Positions 1 through 6,259 of a stretch of 12,624 bases of DNA are shown piece after piece. How positions within the stretch are numbered: position 1 is the stretch's first letter; every line of letters begins with the position of its first letter. The notes beneath the pieces are model-generated. The model made no database searches and was not told where the DNA came from. It saw nothing but the letters and a program-made list of their open reading frames with translations. The position numbers and the translations under genes were made by a program. The stretch is taken from the NCBI GenBank assembly GCA_937894955.1, contig CALAXO010000047.1, forward strand, positions 1-12,624. The letters run 5' to 3'. Source of the stretch: an uncultured Clostridia bacterium (lineage in GTDB: Bacteria; Bacillota; Clostridia; Christensenellales; CAG-138).

Positions 1-1
1 A

Positions 2-1480
2 GCGGCCTCGGATGCCGAAGCTCAGCTCTGCAGCGAAATGCTCAACACGGCTGATTTGAATAATATTCGCCTTATCGCGGCGGGCAGTGATTTTTTCATT
101 GCAGTTGAAGCAAGCGGAAAGATTCATTTCCGCGGCAATGCACCTGAGCTTTCTGCCTTTTCGGGGCACAGCCTGACAGCAATTGCCGCATGCGGCAGTA
201 ATCTTGCCGCAAGGACGGAAGACGGACTGTATCTTTGCGCAAGCAATGCGGCAAATACCTCGGCTTCGGTGCTTTCGGGTGCGGCGGACTGCAAATATGC
301 TTTTGCGGGCAATAATTGTTTTGCCTACGTTGACTATGCGGGACGGCTGCATACGGATTGCGAACTTGCCGACGCTGACGGAAGGCGCATATCCGAGGCA
401 TTCACGGATGACGGTGCAAACGTTGTTGGTTTTTCCTGTGCGTTCGGGCACGCGCTTGTGCTGTCGGATGACGGCACGGTTCACGCATTCGGAAGCAATG
501 ACTTTTGCGAAGGTGAAACCGCTTCATGGCGGCTGCGCCCGTATGTTGCAGAGGGCGGTTTTGTACTTGGGCTTGCACCGGATGCGAATCCGCTGATTCG
601 TACAGGGGATGAATACACGCTTGAAAACGGGGAGCGCGGCACAGCGGTCATCCTCGGCGATATAAACATGGACGGAAGCATAACCGCCGCCGATGCAGAT
701 CTTCTCTCCGCTTACCTCAGCGGCAATGTTCAGCTCGGTTCCGTTCAGCTTCAGGCGGCAAATATTCTGCGCGATGCCGCAAAGCCGAATTCCGTTGATA
801 CGGCAGATGCCGAACAGCTTCGCTGTCATCTTTCGAATTACACCGTAATCGATCAATACGCAAAAAGTTTCCGCTGTTCCGAACAAATCGCAAATGCGGA
901 GCGAACAAATGCCGATACCGTCGGCTATATAAAACTTGACGGCACGAATATTGACGCACCCGTGATGTTCGGCTCGAATTTTTATTATCATTATCATGAT
1001 GCGCGCGGCAACCCTTCCTCGCGCGGGTCAATTTACCTTTATTACGGCTATCCTTCGCAAAACATGGTGATTTCCGGCCATAATCTGCGCCGCGCAGGCA
1101 TAATGCTGCATCAATTGCACAAGATTCAGGATGAGTACGCACCGACTTACGGTGAATTTAAAAACAGATTATGGACGCTCAACCTTTTCGGCGAAACACA
1201 TACTTGGGAAGTTTTTGCAATGTATGAGGAAAAGCCCGCTTCTGCCGACCAATCCTCCCAGTACTATAACTGCAATTACCCGCAAACCATGGAGAGCATG
1301 ACCCCCGAACAGATTTCCGAATGGATAACCTATCAGCAGGCGCGGACCGAGCTTGATTATTCGGTTCATGTCACTCCGAACGACCGTTTTCTGACCGTTC
1401 TCACCTGCGCTGATCAGCATTGGGAATCCAACCTCGGTGGGCGCATCTACTTTTTCCTGAGAATGGTTGACGGGCATTGA
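2..1480 (+). CDS. RCC1-like repeat / dockerin / class B sortase fusion protein (5' end outside window)
   Basis: The reading frame is open from base 2, so the true start lies upstream; the first Met in the window is at 38 (residue 1 here). Four degenerate RCC1-type repeats occupy about 9-35, 45-71, 84-108 and 128-161; the last, with HALVLSDDGTVHAFGSN, is clearest. Residues 207-267 are a type I dockerin: its first Ca-binding loop is canonical (GDINMDGSITAAD, 207-219), the second (about 242-257) has lost most acidic ligands. Residues 294-480 are a class B sortase domain with the expected catalytic triad: His348 in SGHNLRR, Cys457 in VLTCADQ, Arg469 in GGRIYFF. Sortases are extracellular transpeptidases that attach sorting-signal proteins to the wall or to each other. 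Dockerins bind cohesins. An N-terminal signal or membrane anchor would be outside the window. The part seen has 11 cysteines, many for a secreted Gram-positive protein. Domain calls are strong; the biological role of the combination is unknown. Confidence 0.88.
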   Translation, partial: AASDAEAQLCSEMLNTADLNNIRLIAAGSDFFIAVEASGKIHFRGNAPELSAFSGHSLTAIAACGSNLAARTEDGLYLCASNAANTSASVLSGAADCKYAFAGNNCFAYVDYAGRLHTDCELADADGRRISEAFTDDGANVVGFSCAFGHALVLSDDGTVHAFGSNDFCEGETASWRLRPYVAEGGFVLGLAPDANPLIRTGDEYTLENGERGTAVILGDINMDGSITAADADLLSAYLSGNVQLGSVQLQAANILRDAAKPNSVDTADAEQLRCHLSNYTVIDQYAKSFRCSEQIANAERTNADTVGYIKLDGTNIDAPVMFGSNFYYHYHDARGNPSSRGSIYLYYGYPSQNMVISGHNLRRAGIMLHQLHKIQDEYAPTYGEFKNRLWTLNLFGETHTWEVFAMYEEKPASADQSSQYYNCNYPQTMESMTPEQISEWITYQQARTELDYSVHVTPNDRFLTVLTCADQHWESNLGGRIYFFLRMVDGH

Positions 1481-1583
1481 TTCAAAACCCTTTTATCCCT
1501 TCGGCACTTTTTTGCTCACGTCATCAATGCCGAAACGGAGCAGCATAGGTATAATAATCTGAATTTAAAAGAATCCGAACTTA

Positions 1584-1632
1584 AAAACCGTGCGGCTTGA
1601 ATCATTTCGCTGCCGCACGGTTTTCTTTTTTT
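1584..1632 (+). terminator. Intrinsic terminator after the sortase gene
   Basis: A perfect 13-bp inverted repeat (AAAACCGTGCGGC at 1584-1596, GCCGCACGGTTTT at 1612-1624) with a 15-nt loop is followed by C and seven T. It lies about 100 bp past the sortase stop codon. On the minus strand the stem is followed by five T, so it could also stop transcription arriving from the convergent gene. A weaker 7-bp repeat (TTCGGCA 1500-1506, TGCCGAA 1528-1534) lies between the stop codon and this terminator. Confidence 0.9.
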
Positions 1633-1654
1633 GTTTTCCTTTCGTCCCGCATCG

Positions 1655-1677
1655 AAAAAGCTCCACACGGGACTTTT
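1655..1677 (-). terminator. Probable terminator of the minus-strand membrane-protein gene
   Basis: Read on the minus strand, AAAAGTCC, a 5-nt loop, GGA, a bulged G, and CTTTTT form a short hairpin running into a T5 tract. It starts 7 nt after the stop codon of the 1684-4179 gene. The stem is short and bulged, so the 1584-1632 hairpin may act as a backup for this direction. Confidence 0.45.
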
Positions 1678-1683
1678 GCTTTG

Positions 1684-4179
1684 TTATTTCGCAATCTTGT
1701 AGACCGTCAGCTGTGCATTGCGGTACACAACCTGAAGGTTTGCATTGAACCATTCCGTATCAACTGCATAGCTTCCGCGCTCCCGTGTTCCGACAAGCAC
1801 ATAGTCAATATCGTATTCCGCCGCATACCGAAGCAGGCAGGTTTCGGGCTGTTCATACATGGGCTTTATAAGCCCTTGGCGCCGGCGATAGTTAACGCCG
1901 TGGTATTCAAGGAACGTGCCCGAGCCGCAAAAAATATTGCGCCCGGTGAGCATTGCAACGGCGTTATTATGGTTGCATTCCGTCAGGAAGGTTGCCTCCG
2001 CCGCAATGGGCTCATCGGTGTTTGTGTTTATCCATTCCGCAAGCTCAACCTGCGCCGCCGGCACAACCTCGTAACCGCTTTCAATGTATTGCAGGCTCCT
2101 TTTCCCATCCGCACCCGCAGCAAATGCAATATGGTCGCCCGAAATGTATTCGCGCACCAAAGTCAGGCTGCCGGAAAGCAGCATCGCAATAAGCATCATT
2201 GCAAGCAGCAGATAGCGGCCGGCGGTCTTGCCGCGCAGCACGCGGCGTTTCCCGCGCTCCAGTCTTGTGACGGGTCGTGCAAAGGTTGTTATGAGATAAT
2301 TCGCAACTATGCCGCAGGTAAATGCGAACCAAACGAAAAGCAGCTTGTTGTTGTCGTACGGGTTGGGCTGGAAAATCAGCACTTCGCACAGCAGCCATAT
2401 AACGAGTGTTCCGTAATAGAACAGTCTGTTCTGCTTTTTTTCGGAAAGCAGCGCAACAGGCATCAGAATGAAAATGAGTCCGAGATTCTTGATATAGAAC
2501 CAAAGCCAGCTGTCGCTGACATTGCACCAGTTAAATCCCCAACGCAGGAACGAGTCGTTGTTCACGGACTGTTTAAACGTGAATCCGAAAAGCTGCGGTG
2601 CGGCAAGCATCACCGCAATCACGCCGAACAGAGCAAACCAACGCACATGCTTCACCTCATCGGAAGCGGGCTTCCTTCCGGCCTTTATGCCGTTGGAAAC
2701 GATGAGCAGAATCGTTGCTGCAATCATAAACACCGGCAGCACGAAACCGAGTGCAGATGCTTTTTCCTGCAGCATTGATGAAATCGCAAGGCCGGCCGCC
2801 GATGCAATTCCGACTGCTGATATGTATTTGCGTTCGGTAACTTTGGGCATCGGCATAAGTTCCGTCGCAAGCTCGGTTTCAAGGCCGTCATCGTCCCCCT
2901 TCCGTTCGCCTTTAGCTTTCTTTTTGGGCAGAGCAAGGGTCAGCATGACAACGGAAGCAACAACCGTCAGCGTGCCCGCAATAATCGTGAACCTTTCATC
3001 CAACCCTTCGGTAACAACAGGAATATTCAGCAATCGCAACGCACCGACAATTGCCGAGCAAACAAACAGCCCGAGATTGCGAACGGCAAGCTTCTCGTGT
3101 TTTTCGGAAACACCGCTCATCAGCATTTTTCCGAGAGCGGCAACGAAAAGGAACGCGGAAATTATTCCAATCGCAAGAAAACTGTGCGTATGAACAAGCG
3201 GCATGCACCCCGCAATGATTCCGAGCGGAACAATGCACTTGTATTCACGCTGCATTACCGCCCTGTGCAAAAGCTGAAGTGCGGGGAAAAGCAGTGCCCA
3301 GCCAAACAAAGTTGCGCGCTGCGGAATAAGCATATCCGCAATCGAATTGACCCAGCGCAGCCCCTCGGCAGGCAGATTGGTGGGCGTTTTGTAAAAGCCC
3401 TCAAGCATTTCCTGCCAACGGTTGATGCCCTCGCCCGCAAGCAGCTGTTTGTTGTTGAAAATGTAAGCGAACCCTAAGCCGCCGCCGATAAAGAAAAGGT
3501 ATGTCGCAAGCACGGAAACGCGTGTGTTTTTGAACCATTCATCAAATAGACAGTATACACCAAGCACAACTGTAAGAAAAGCGTACAGTGCAGGAAGCAT
3601 TGCGGCAATCCGGAGCGATGCCCCAAGTGTATAGAAGGTTGAACTTACACTGTCGCACAGGAAAGGATACCCCAACGGAGTTCCCGGCAGAAGCGAATAA
3701 TTCGGCGGAAACGTTTTCTGCACGCTGATGCTTGTAATAAAGCTCAAATGCATGCATAAATCACCGTAAGTGCATTGCCCGACGTGCAGCGAACCGTCCG
3801 ATGCATTTGTTATCGTGTGATTCGCATGAAGTATCCAGCCGACTGCAACCAACGGCACTATCGTGACCAGCAGCGGAACAAGGTCGCGCTTTGAAGCAGC
3901 TTTATACTTGATTTTGCCGTTTTTTTGCTTTTTAACGGCAAAGAATGTTGATACGCCCGCAATGACCACCGCTGCGGCAAGCGCAAGAATCTGCGCAGCA
4001 AGTGTGAAATCGAGAATAAACGCAAACAGCACCGGAAGCCAAAGAAGCATTACAAGTCCGAAAGTCAATCCAAACAGAATCCTCTTCAGCGGGCGATCCG
4101 ATGCAAAAATCGGACGTGCAATGAGTATGCCGCAGCCTGCAAACGCGAGGATGTACAGCACGGAAATAATGTTGCCCAT
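1684..4179 (-). CDS. Large polytopic membrane protein, putative GT-C-fold glycosyltransferase
   Basis: The protein has 831 residues from the chosen start and many hydrophobic segments. Its first large extracytoplasmic loop (residues about 118-180) holds a run of polar and Pro-rich motifs: YGDLCMHLSFITS, KTFPPNYSLLPGTPLGYPF and CDSVSS, with Asp140 and His144 candidate active-site residues. GT-C glycosyltransferases use polyprenyl-phosphate sugars and carry a catalytic acidic residue in this loop. A charged KKKAKGERKGDDDG linker separates two membrane halves. The last 130 or so residues form a soluble tail (WINTNTDEPIAAEATFL, GSGTFLEYHGVNYRRR, YDIDYVLVGTRERGSY), resembling the C-terminal domain of DUF2298-like and related GT-C proteins. 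I chose the ATG at 4179 because AAGGAAGG (4187-4194) sits 7 nt upstream; the ATG at 4185 would leave 1 nt. It is transcribed alone from the 4358-4386 promoter. The substrate is unknown and the GT-C call is inference from layout. Confidence 0.6.
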   Translation of the reverse strand: MGNIISVLYILAFAGCGILIARPIFASDRPLKRILFGLTFGLVMLLWLPVLFAFILDFTLAAQILALAAAVVIAGVSTFFAVKKQKNGKIKYKAASKRDLVPLLVTIVPLVAVGWILHANHTITNASDGSLHVGQCTYGDLCMHLSFITSISVQKTFPPNYSLLPGTPLGYPFLCDSVSSTFYTLGASLRIAAMLPALYAFLTVVLGVYCLFDEWFKNTRVSVLATYLFFIGGGLGFAYIFNNKQLLAGEGINRWQEMLEGFYKTPTNLPAEGLRWVNSIADMLIPQRATLFGWALLFPALQLLHRAVMQREYKCIVPLGIIAGCMPLVHTHSFLAIGIISAFLFVAALGKMLMSGVSEKHEKLAVRNLGLFVCSAIVGALRLLNIPVVTEGLDERFTIIAGTLTVVASVVMLTLALPKKKAKGERKGDDDGLETELATELMPMPKVTERKYISAVGIASAAGLAISSMLQEKASALGFVLPVFMIAATILLIVSNGIKAGRKPASDEVKHVRWFALFGVIAVMLAAPQLFGFTFKQSVNNDSFLRWGFNWCNVSDSWLWFYIKNLGLIFILMPVALLSEKKQNRLFYYGTLVIWLLCEVLIFQPNPYDNNKLLFVWFAFTCGIVANYLITTFARPVTRLERGKRRVLRGKTAGRYLLLAMMLIAMLLSGSLTLVREYISGDHIAFAAGADGKRSLQYIESGYEVVPAAQVELAEWINTNTDEPIAAEATFLTECNHNNAVAMLTGRNIFCGSGTFLEYHGVNYRRRQGLIKPMYEQPETCLLRYAAEYDIDYVLVGTRERGSYAVDTEWFNANLQVVYRNAQLTVYKIAK

Positions 4180-4199
4180 TAACATACCTTCCTTTGTAT

Positions 4200-4351
4200 A
4201 ATTATTTTTCCGCCTGCGGGAATTTCCCACAGGTAAAGCGCAGCCGAATCAAATCCTACGCTTTCGGAACCATGCCCGGCAAAAAACTACAGCAATGAGC
4301 GGCGGCTGAATCCGCATGTTTTTATCTCAGCAGCAGGTTTTACCGTTATTT
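4200..4351 (-). promoter_or_regulatory. Structured 5' leader of the GT-C-like gene (candidate cis-regulatory RNA)
   Basis: Transcription from the promoter at 4358-4386 would give a leader of about 170 nt before the start at 4179. In minus-strand RNA, AAAGCGUAG (4264-4256) pairs with CUGCGCUUU (4243-4235), a 9-bp stem. CCUGUGGG (4233-4226) pairs with CCCGCAGG (4220-4213), an 8-bp stem ending about 18 nt before the ribosome binding site. Both stems contain a U-G wobble that would be an A-C mismatch on the plus strand, which favours a minus-strand RNA. Competing pairings exist: GGUAAA (4344-4339) with UUUACC (4237-4232), CAGCCG (4308-4303) with CGGCUG (4246-4241), and the hairpin GCGG/CCGC (4315-4302). 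A U6 tract lies at 4286-4281. I could not match it to a known riboswitch class. Confidence 0.4.
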
Positions 4352-4357
4352 GACTTG

Positions 4358-4386
4358 ATTATACCATAAATTGCCGCATTTGAACA
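4358..4386 (-). promoter_or_regulatory. Sigma-A-type extended -10 promoter for the GT-C-like gene
   Basis: Reading the minus strand, TGGTATAAT gives a perfect -10 box (4363-4358) with the TGn extension. A weak -35, TGTTCA (4386-4381), lies 17 nt upstream. A 10-bp inverted repeat, TGAATCCGCA (4307-4316) and TGCGGATTCA (4420-4429), brackets the promoter. A direct repeat AAGTCGA (4409-4415, 4435-4441) lies just upstream of the -35. Either could be regulator binding sites or chance. Confidence 0.65.
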
Positions 4387-4479
4387 GTAGAAAAGCATAT
4401 TGAGCTTTAAGTCGAAACTTGCGGATTCATGTTAAAGTCGATTGCCGGAGGTAAGTCTTTTCCCGCTGCGACGTTACTG

Positions 4480-4530
4480 ATTTCCCGGGAAATATTCAGC
4501 GCGCTGATTCGGCTGTCATTTCCCAAGAAA
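4480..4530. repeat. Pair of TTTCCC-type palindromic sites
   Basis: A perfect 14-bp palindrome, ATTTCCCGGGAAAT (4480-4493), is followed at 4519-4530 by TTTCCCAAGAAA, the same half-sites with a two-base change. Start-to-start spacing is 38 bp. GGGAATTTCCC in the leader (4218-4228) has related half-sites. They lie between the divergent promoters of the GT-C-like gene and the tRNA gene. They may be an operator; no regulator is visible in the window. Confidence 0.35.
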
Positions 4531-4557
4531 TTCCTCCCACATGTGACGACACGATAA

Positions 4558-4610
4558 CAGCAATCGGCTTTCGAATACGCTGCTCCGTGCCTGTAGCTTT
4601 TCGATTGCTG
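4558..4610. repeat. Inverted repeat in the non-coding region before tRNA-Glu
   Basis: CAGCAATCG (4558-4566) and CGATTGCTG (4602-4610) are perfect 9-bp inverted repeats separated by 35 nt. There is no T-tract after the second arm, so it is not a clear terminator. Apart from this and the listed promoter and palindromes, I see no gene between 4387 and 4657. Confidence 0.35.
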
Positions 4611-4657
4611 CTGTATCAGGTAAATTAAATATATCTTTGTTGGGGCTCTCTCCGGGG

Positions 4658-4686
4658 TTGCATTTTAATGATTGCTTTGGTATAAT
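4658..4686 (+). promoter_or_regulatory. Promoter of the tRNA-Glu gene
   Basis: TTGCAT (-35, 4658-4663), a 17-nt spacer and a perfect TATAAT (-10, 4681-4686) preceded by TGG give an extended -10 promoter. It is 19 nt upstream of the mature tRNA 5' end. Confidence 0.75.
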
Positions 4687-4705
4687 GAGTAACGCAGTCA
4701 GGTTC

Positions 4706-4781
4706 GGCCGGTTCGTCTAGTGGCCTAGGACACCGCCCTCTCACGGCGGCAGCAGGGGTTCGACTCCCCTACCGGTCACCA
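4706..4781 (+). tRNA. tRNA-Glu, anticodon CTC, CCA encoded
   Basis: A full 76-nt cloverleaf is present. The acceptor stem is GGCCGGT (4706-4712) with ACCGGTC (4771-4777), including one G-T pair. The anticodon stem is CCGCC (4733-4737) with GGCGG (4745-4749), around the loop CTCTCAC with anticodon CTC at 4740-4742. The T-arm is AGGGG with the TTCGA loop and CCCCT. The discriminator is A4778 and CCA (4779-4781) is encoded. It reads the glutamate codon GAG. It is a single-gene unit with its own promoter and terminator. Confidence 0.97.
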
Positions 4782-4813
4782 GCGCAGTGAATTCAGTTCG
4801 CTGCGCTTTTTTT
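4781..4813 (+). terminator. Terminator of the tRNA-Glu gene
   Basis: AGCGCAGTGAA (4781-4791) pairs with TTCGCTGCGCT (4797-4807), an 11-bp stem with one G-T pair and a 5-nt loop. It ends in seven T (4807-4813). The stem begins at the last A of the encoded CCA. Confidence 0.92.
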
Positions 4814-4852
4814 GTATTTCCTTTTTATGCCTTACGTTTCATTTATCAGTGC

Positions 4853-4896
4853 AAATAATCAAAGGGCTCGCCGTAAGGCAAGCCCTGATTATTTTT
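4853..4896. terminator. Long hairpin terminator between tRNA-Glu and the opp operon end
   Basis: AAATAATCA (4853-4861) pairs with TGATTATTT (4886-4894). A bulged AA and the inner stems GGGCT/AGCCC and GCC/GGC follow, with a GTAA loop. On the plus strand the stem ends in a T6 tract, so it backs up the tRNA terminator. On the minus strand it lies about 40 bp past the stop of the last opp-operon gene; its T-content there is interrupted (TTTGATTATTT), but it is the only hairpin available to end that operon. Confidence 0.75.
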
Positions 4897-4936
4897 TAAA
4901 TTTTGGTATTATCAGCAAAACCTGATTAAACTCCGA

Positions 4937-6223
4937 TCAGGAAACGTGCTTCGTCGTATAGCTGAGCCCATCCTGTTGATACAAATGTGACAGCGTCGTT
5001 TCTGCCTCTGTATAGCAAATCTCGGTTCCCTCACAATAAACGGCATTCACTCCGCGCTCTGCAGCCGAAAGCACCGCCTCGGTGTCAAAAGAATCCGACG
5101 AATACAGTCCGTAGCTTGCAAGTGCAATTTCCGCACAGCCGAGTTCATCCGAATACATCAACAGGTCGCTTTTTGACGCCTTGCAAAGTCCGTCCTTCGG
5201 GTCAACAAACGGATTGCGAACTTCTCCGTTTGAATAGGTGTAAAAATGCATCGTGTCCATATCAGAATTTTCATAGTCCCTGAAATAAACAGCATTTCGT
5301 GCCGTTTTAAAATCCATCTGCGCCGCAGGAATTCCGCGTCCGTCGACCTCGTCGTAAAAATTCAGCGACAGAGCCATACCCACTCCGCCGAGATGCCTTG
5401 TATAACCGTCATACGTCGTTATTGTCCCGTGAATATAGTCATTTTCGGCCAAATGTTCTGCAATGTAATCAACGATAAATGCATTTTTCAGCCAGAAGAA
5501 ATCGAGATATTCTCCGATACCGTTTTGGGATGCAAAGTCAGCATATTCATCCGAAACATTAAGTCGGAGTTTATTCTCTCCCAAGAACTCAATGTCGATT
5601 GCATCCGGATTATTTACATATGCCAGTGTTTCGTCAACAAATCCGCGTACTTCTGTGTTAAACACAGGGTCAAATTCCTCGGCTTCGCTGTCGATTTCAC
5701 ACGAAAAGAGCCCTTTATATTCCGTATAAACAGGAGCAAGATACGGGTATCTGCTGTCGTTATCCCGAATCAGCTCAAATGCCGAATACAATGCGGGATC
5801 AACCGTCACAACCTCGTTCGGGTGTTTATTCAAATAAGCAAGATTTGCTGCCGGTGCATCATCCGCGCCGAAATACTCCTCATCAGATTGAAATATGCGG
5901 TAGGCATCGCTGCACAAATTTGAGTACAATTCTGCCAATTGTTTATATTCAGTCGTTGTGGAAATGTCGTCGCGCAAACCTATGTCATACTGAAGCAGCA
6001 TCTCATCGGCGCAATTATTTTCACCGCTGACGGCTGCTTCGATCGTTGTCCATCCGCTCGGCTTTGTAACAAGCCGGTACACCGCATATGACATCGAAAC
6101 AACCGCAAACAGGATGCAAATTGCAAAACACACAATTCGCAATGCGGTATGTTTGTCCGACACTTCAATGCGTTGTACCGGCTTTGGCCTCGGAAGACTT
6201 TTTTCTTTTGCTGTTCGCCTCAT
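4937..6223 (-). CDS. Membrane-anchored protein with a degenerate ApbE-like (FMN transferase) domain
   Basis: The protein has 428 residues: a basic cytoplasmic N-terminus (1-27), one membrane segment (about 28-50) and a soluble extracellular part. From about 100 on, the order of motifs recalls ApbE (FAD:protein FMN transferase): NLAYLNKHPNEVVTVDPALY (127-146), where ApbE has its N-terminal helix and V-x-V-x-x-x-L segment; EFDPVFNTEV (183-192), like the S-x-G-x-FDPT segment; FWLKNAFIVDYIAEHL (243-258), like the K-G-Y-x-x-D helix; and GEVRNPFVDPKDGLCKAS (333-350), like the HI-x-DP-x-TG segment, followed by a small-residue helix. The glycine-rich GGN flavin motif and the HI pair are missing, so activity is doubtful. 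It lies 36 nt after oppF and is likely the last gene of that operon. Its start has a poor ribosome binding site (GGCGG, distant). The fold call is inference from motif order only. Confidence 0.5.
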   Translation of the reverse strand: MRRTAKEKSLPRPKPVQRIEVSDKHTALRIVCFAICILFAVVSMSYAVYRLVTKPSGWTTIEAAVSGENNCADEMLLQYDIGLRDDISTTTEYKQLAELYSNLCSDAYRIFQSDEEYFGADDAPAANLAYLNKHPNEVVTVDPALYSAFELIRDNDSRYPYLAPVYTEYKGLFSCEIDSEAEEFDPVFNTEVRGFVDETLAYVNNPDAIDIEFLGENKLRLNVSDEYADFASQNGIGEYLDFFWLKNAFIVDYIAEHLAENDYIHGTITTYDGYTRHLGGVGMALSLNFYDEVDGRGIPAAQMDFKTARNAVYFRDYENSDMDTMHFYTYSNGEVRNPFVDPKDGLCKASKSDLLMYSDELGCAEIALASYGLYSSDSFDTEAVLSAAERGVNAVYCEGTEICYTEAETTLSHLYQQDGLSYTTKHVS

Positions 6224-6235
6224 ACTGAATTCAGT
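6224..6235. repeat. 12-bp palindrome abutting the start codon of the ApbE-like gene
   Basis: ACTGAATTCAGT is a perfect palindrome immediately upstream of the ATG at 6223, where the ribosome binding site spacer would be. If it folds in RNA it could limit initiation. This is a weak inference from a short site. Confidence 0.3.
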
Positions 6236-6259
6236 CCGCCGTTCTTTTTGAAAGTCCGA

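Noticed and set aside
1550..1555. TATAAT box downstream of the sortase gene on the plus strand
   Set aside because: No -35 at a suitable distance, and any transcript would run directly into the strong terminator at 1584.
1597..2778. Long plus-strand open frame of 393 codons opposite the GT-C-like gene
   Set aside because: It lies antisense to a gene with good membrane-protein features. Its product is rich in His, Arg, Asn and Gln with no recognisable domain, and it starts inside the terminator hairpin. It is a shadow frame.
4235..4331. TPP-riboswitch-like fragments CUGAGA and GCGUAGG on the minus strand
   Set aside because: The GGGGUGC start and the UGAACCUGAU segment are absent and the spacing does not fit the thi-box.
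4232..4344. Possible c-di-AMP (ydaO-type) riboswitch on the plus strand: GCCGAATC, GGAACC and GGCTGAATCC in order
   Set aside because: The core GGAGGAACC is not intact, no protein gene follows on that strand, and the local stems use wobble pairs that fit only minus-strand RNA.
4706..4813. tRNA-Glu as an integration site for a mobile element
   Set aside because: No repeated copy of the tRNA 3' end, integrase or phage gene is seen in the window.
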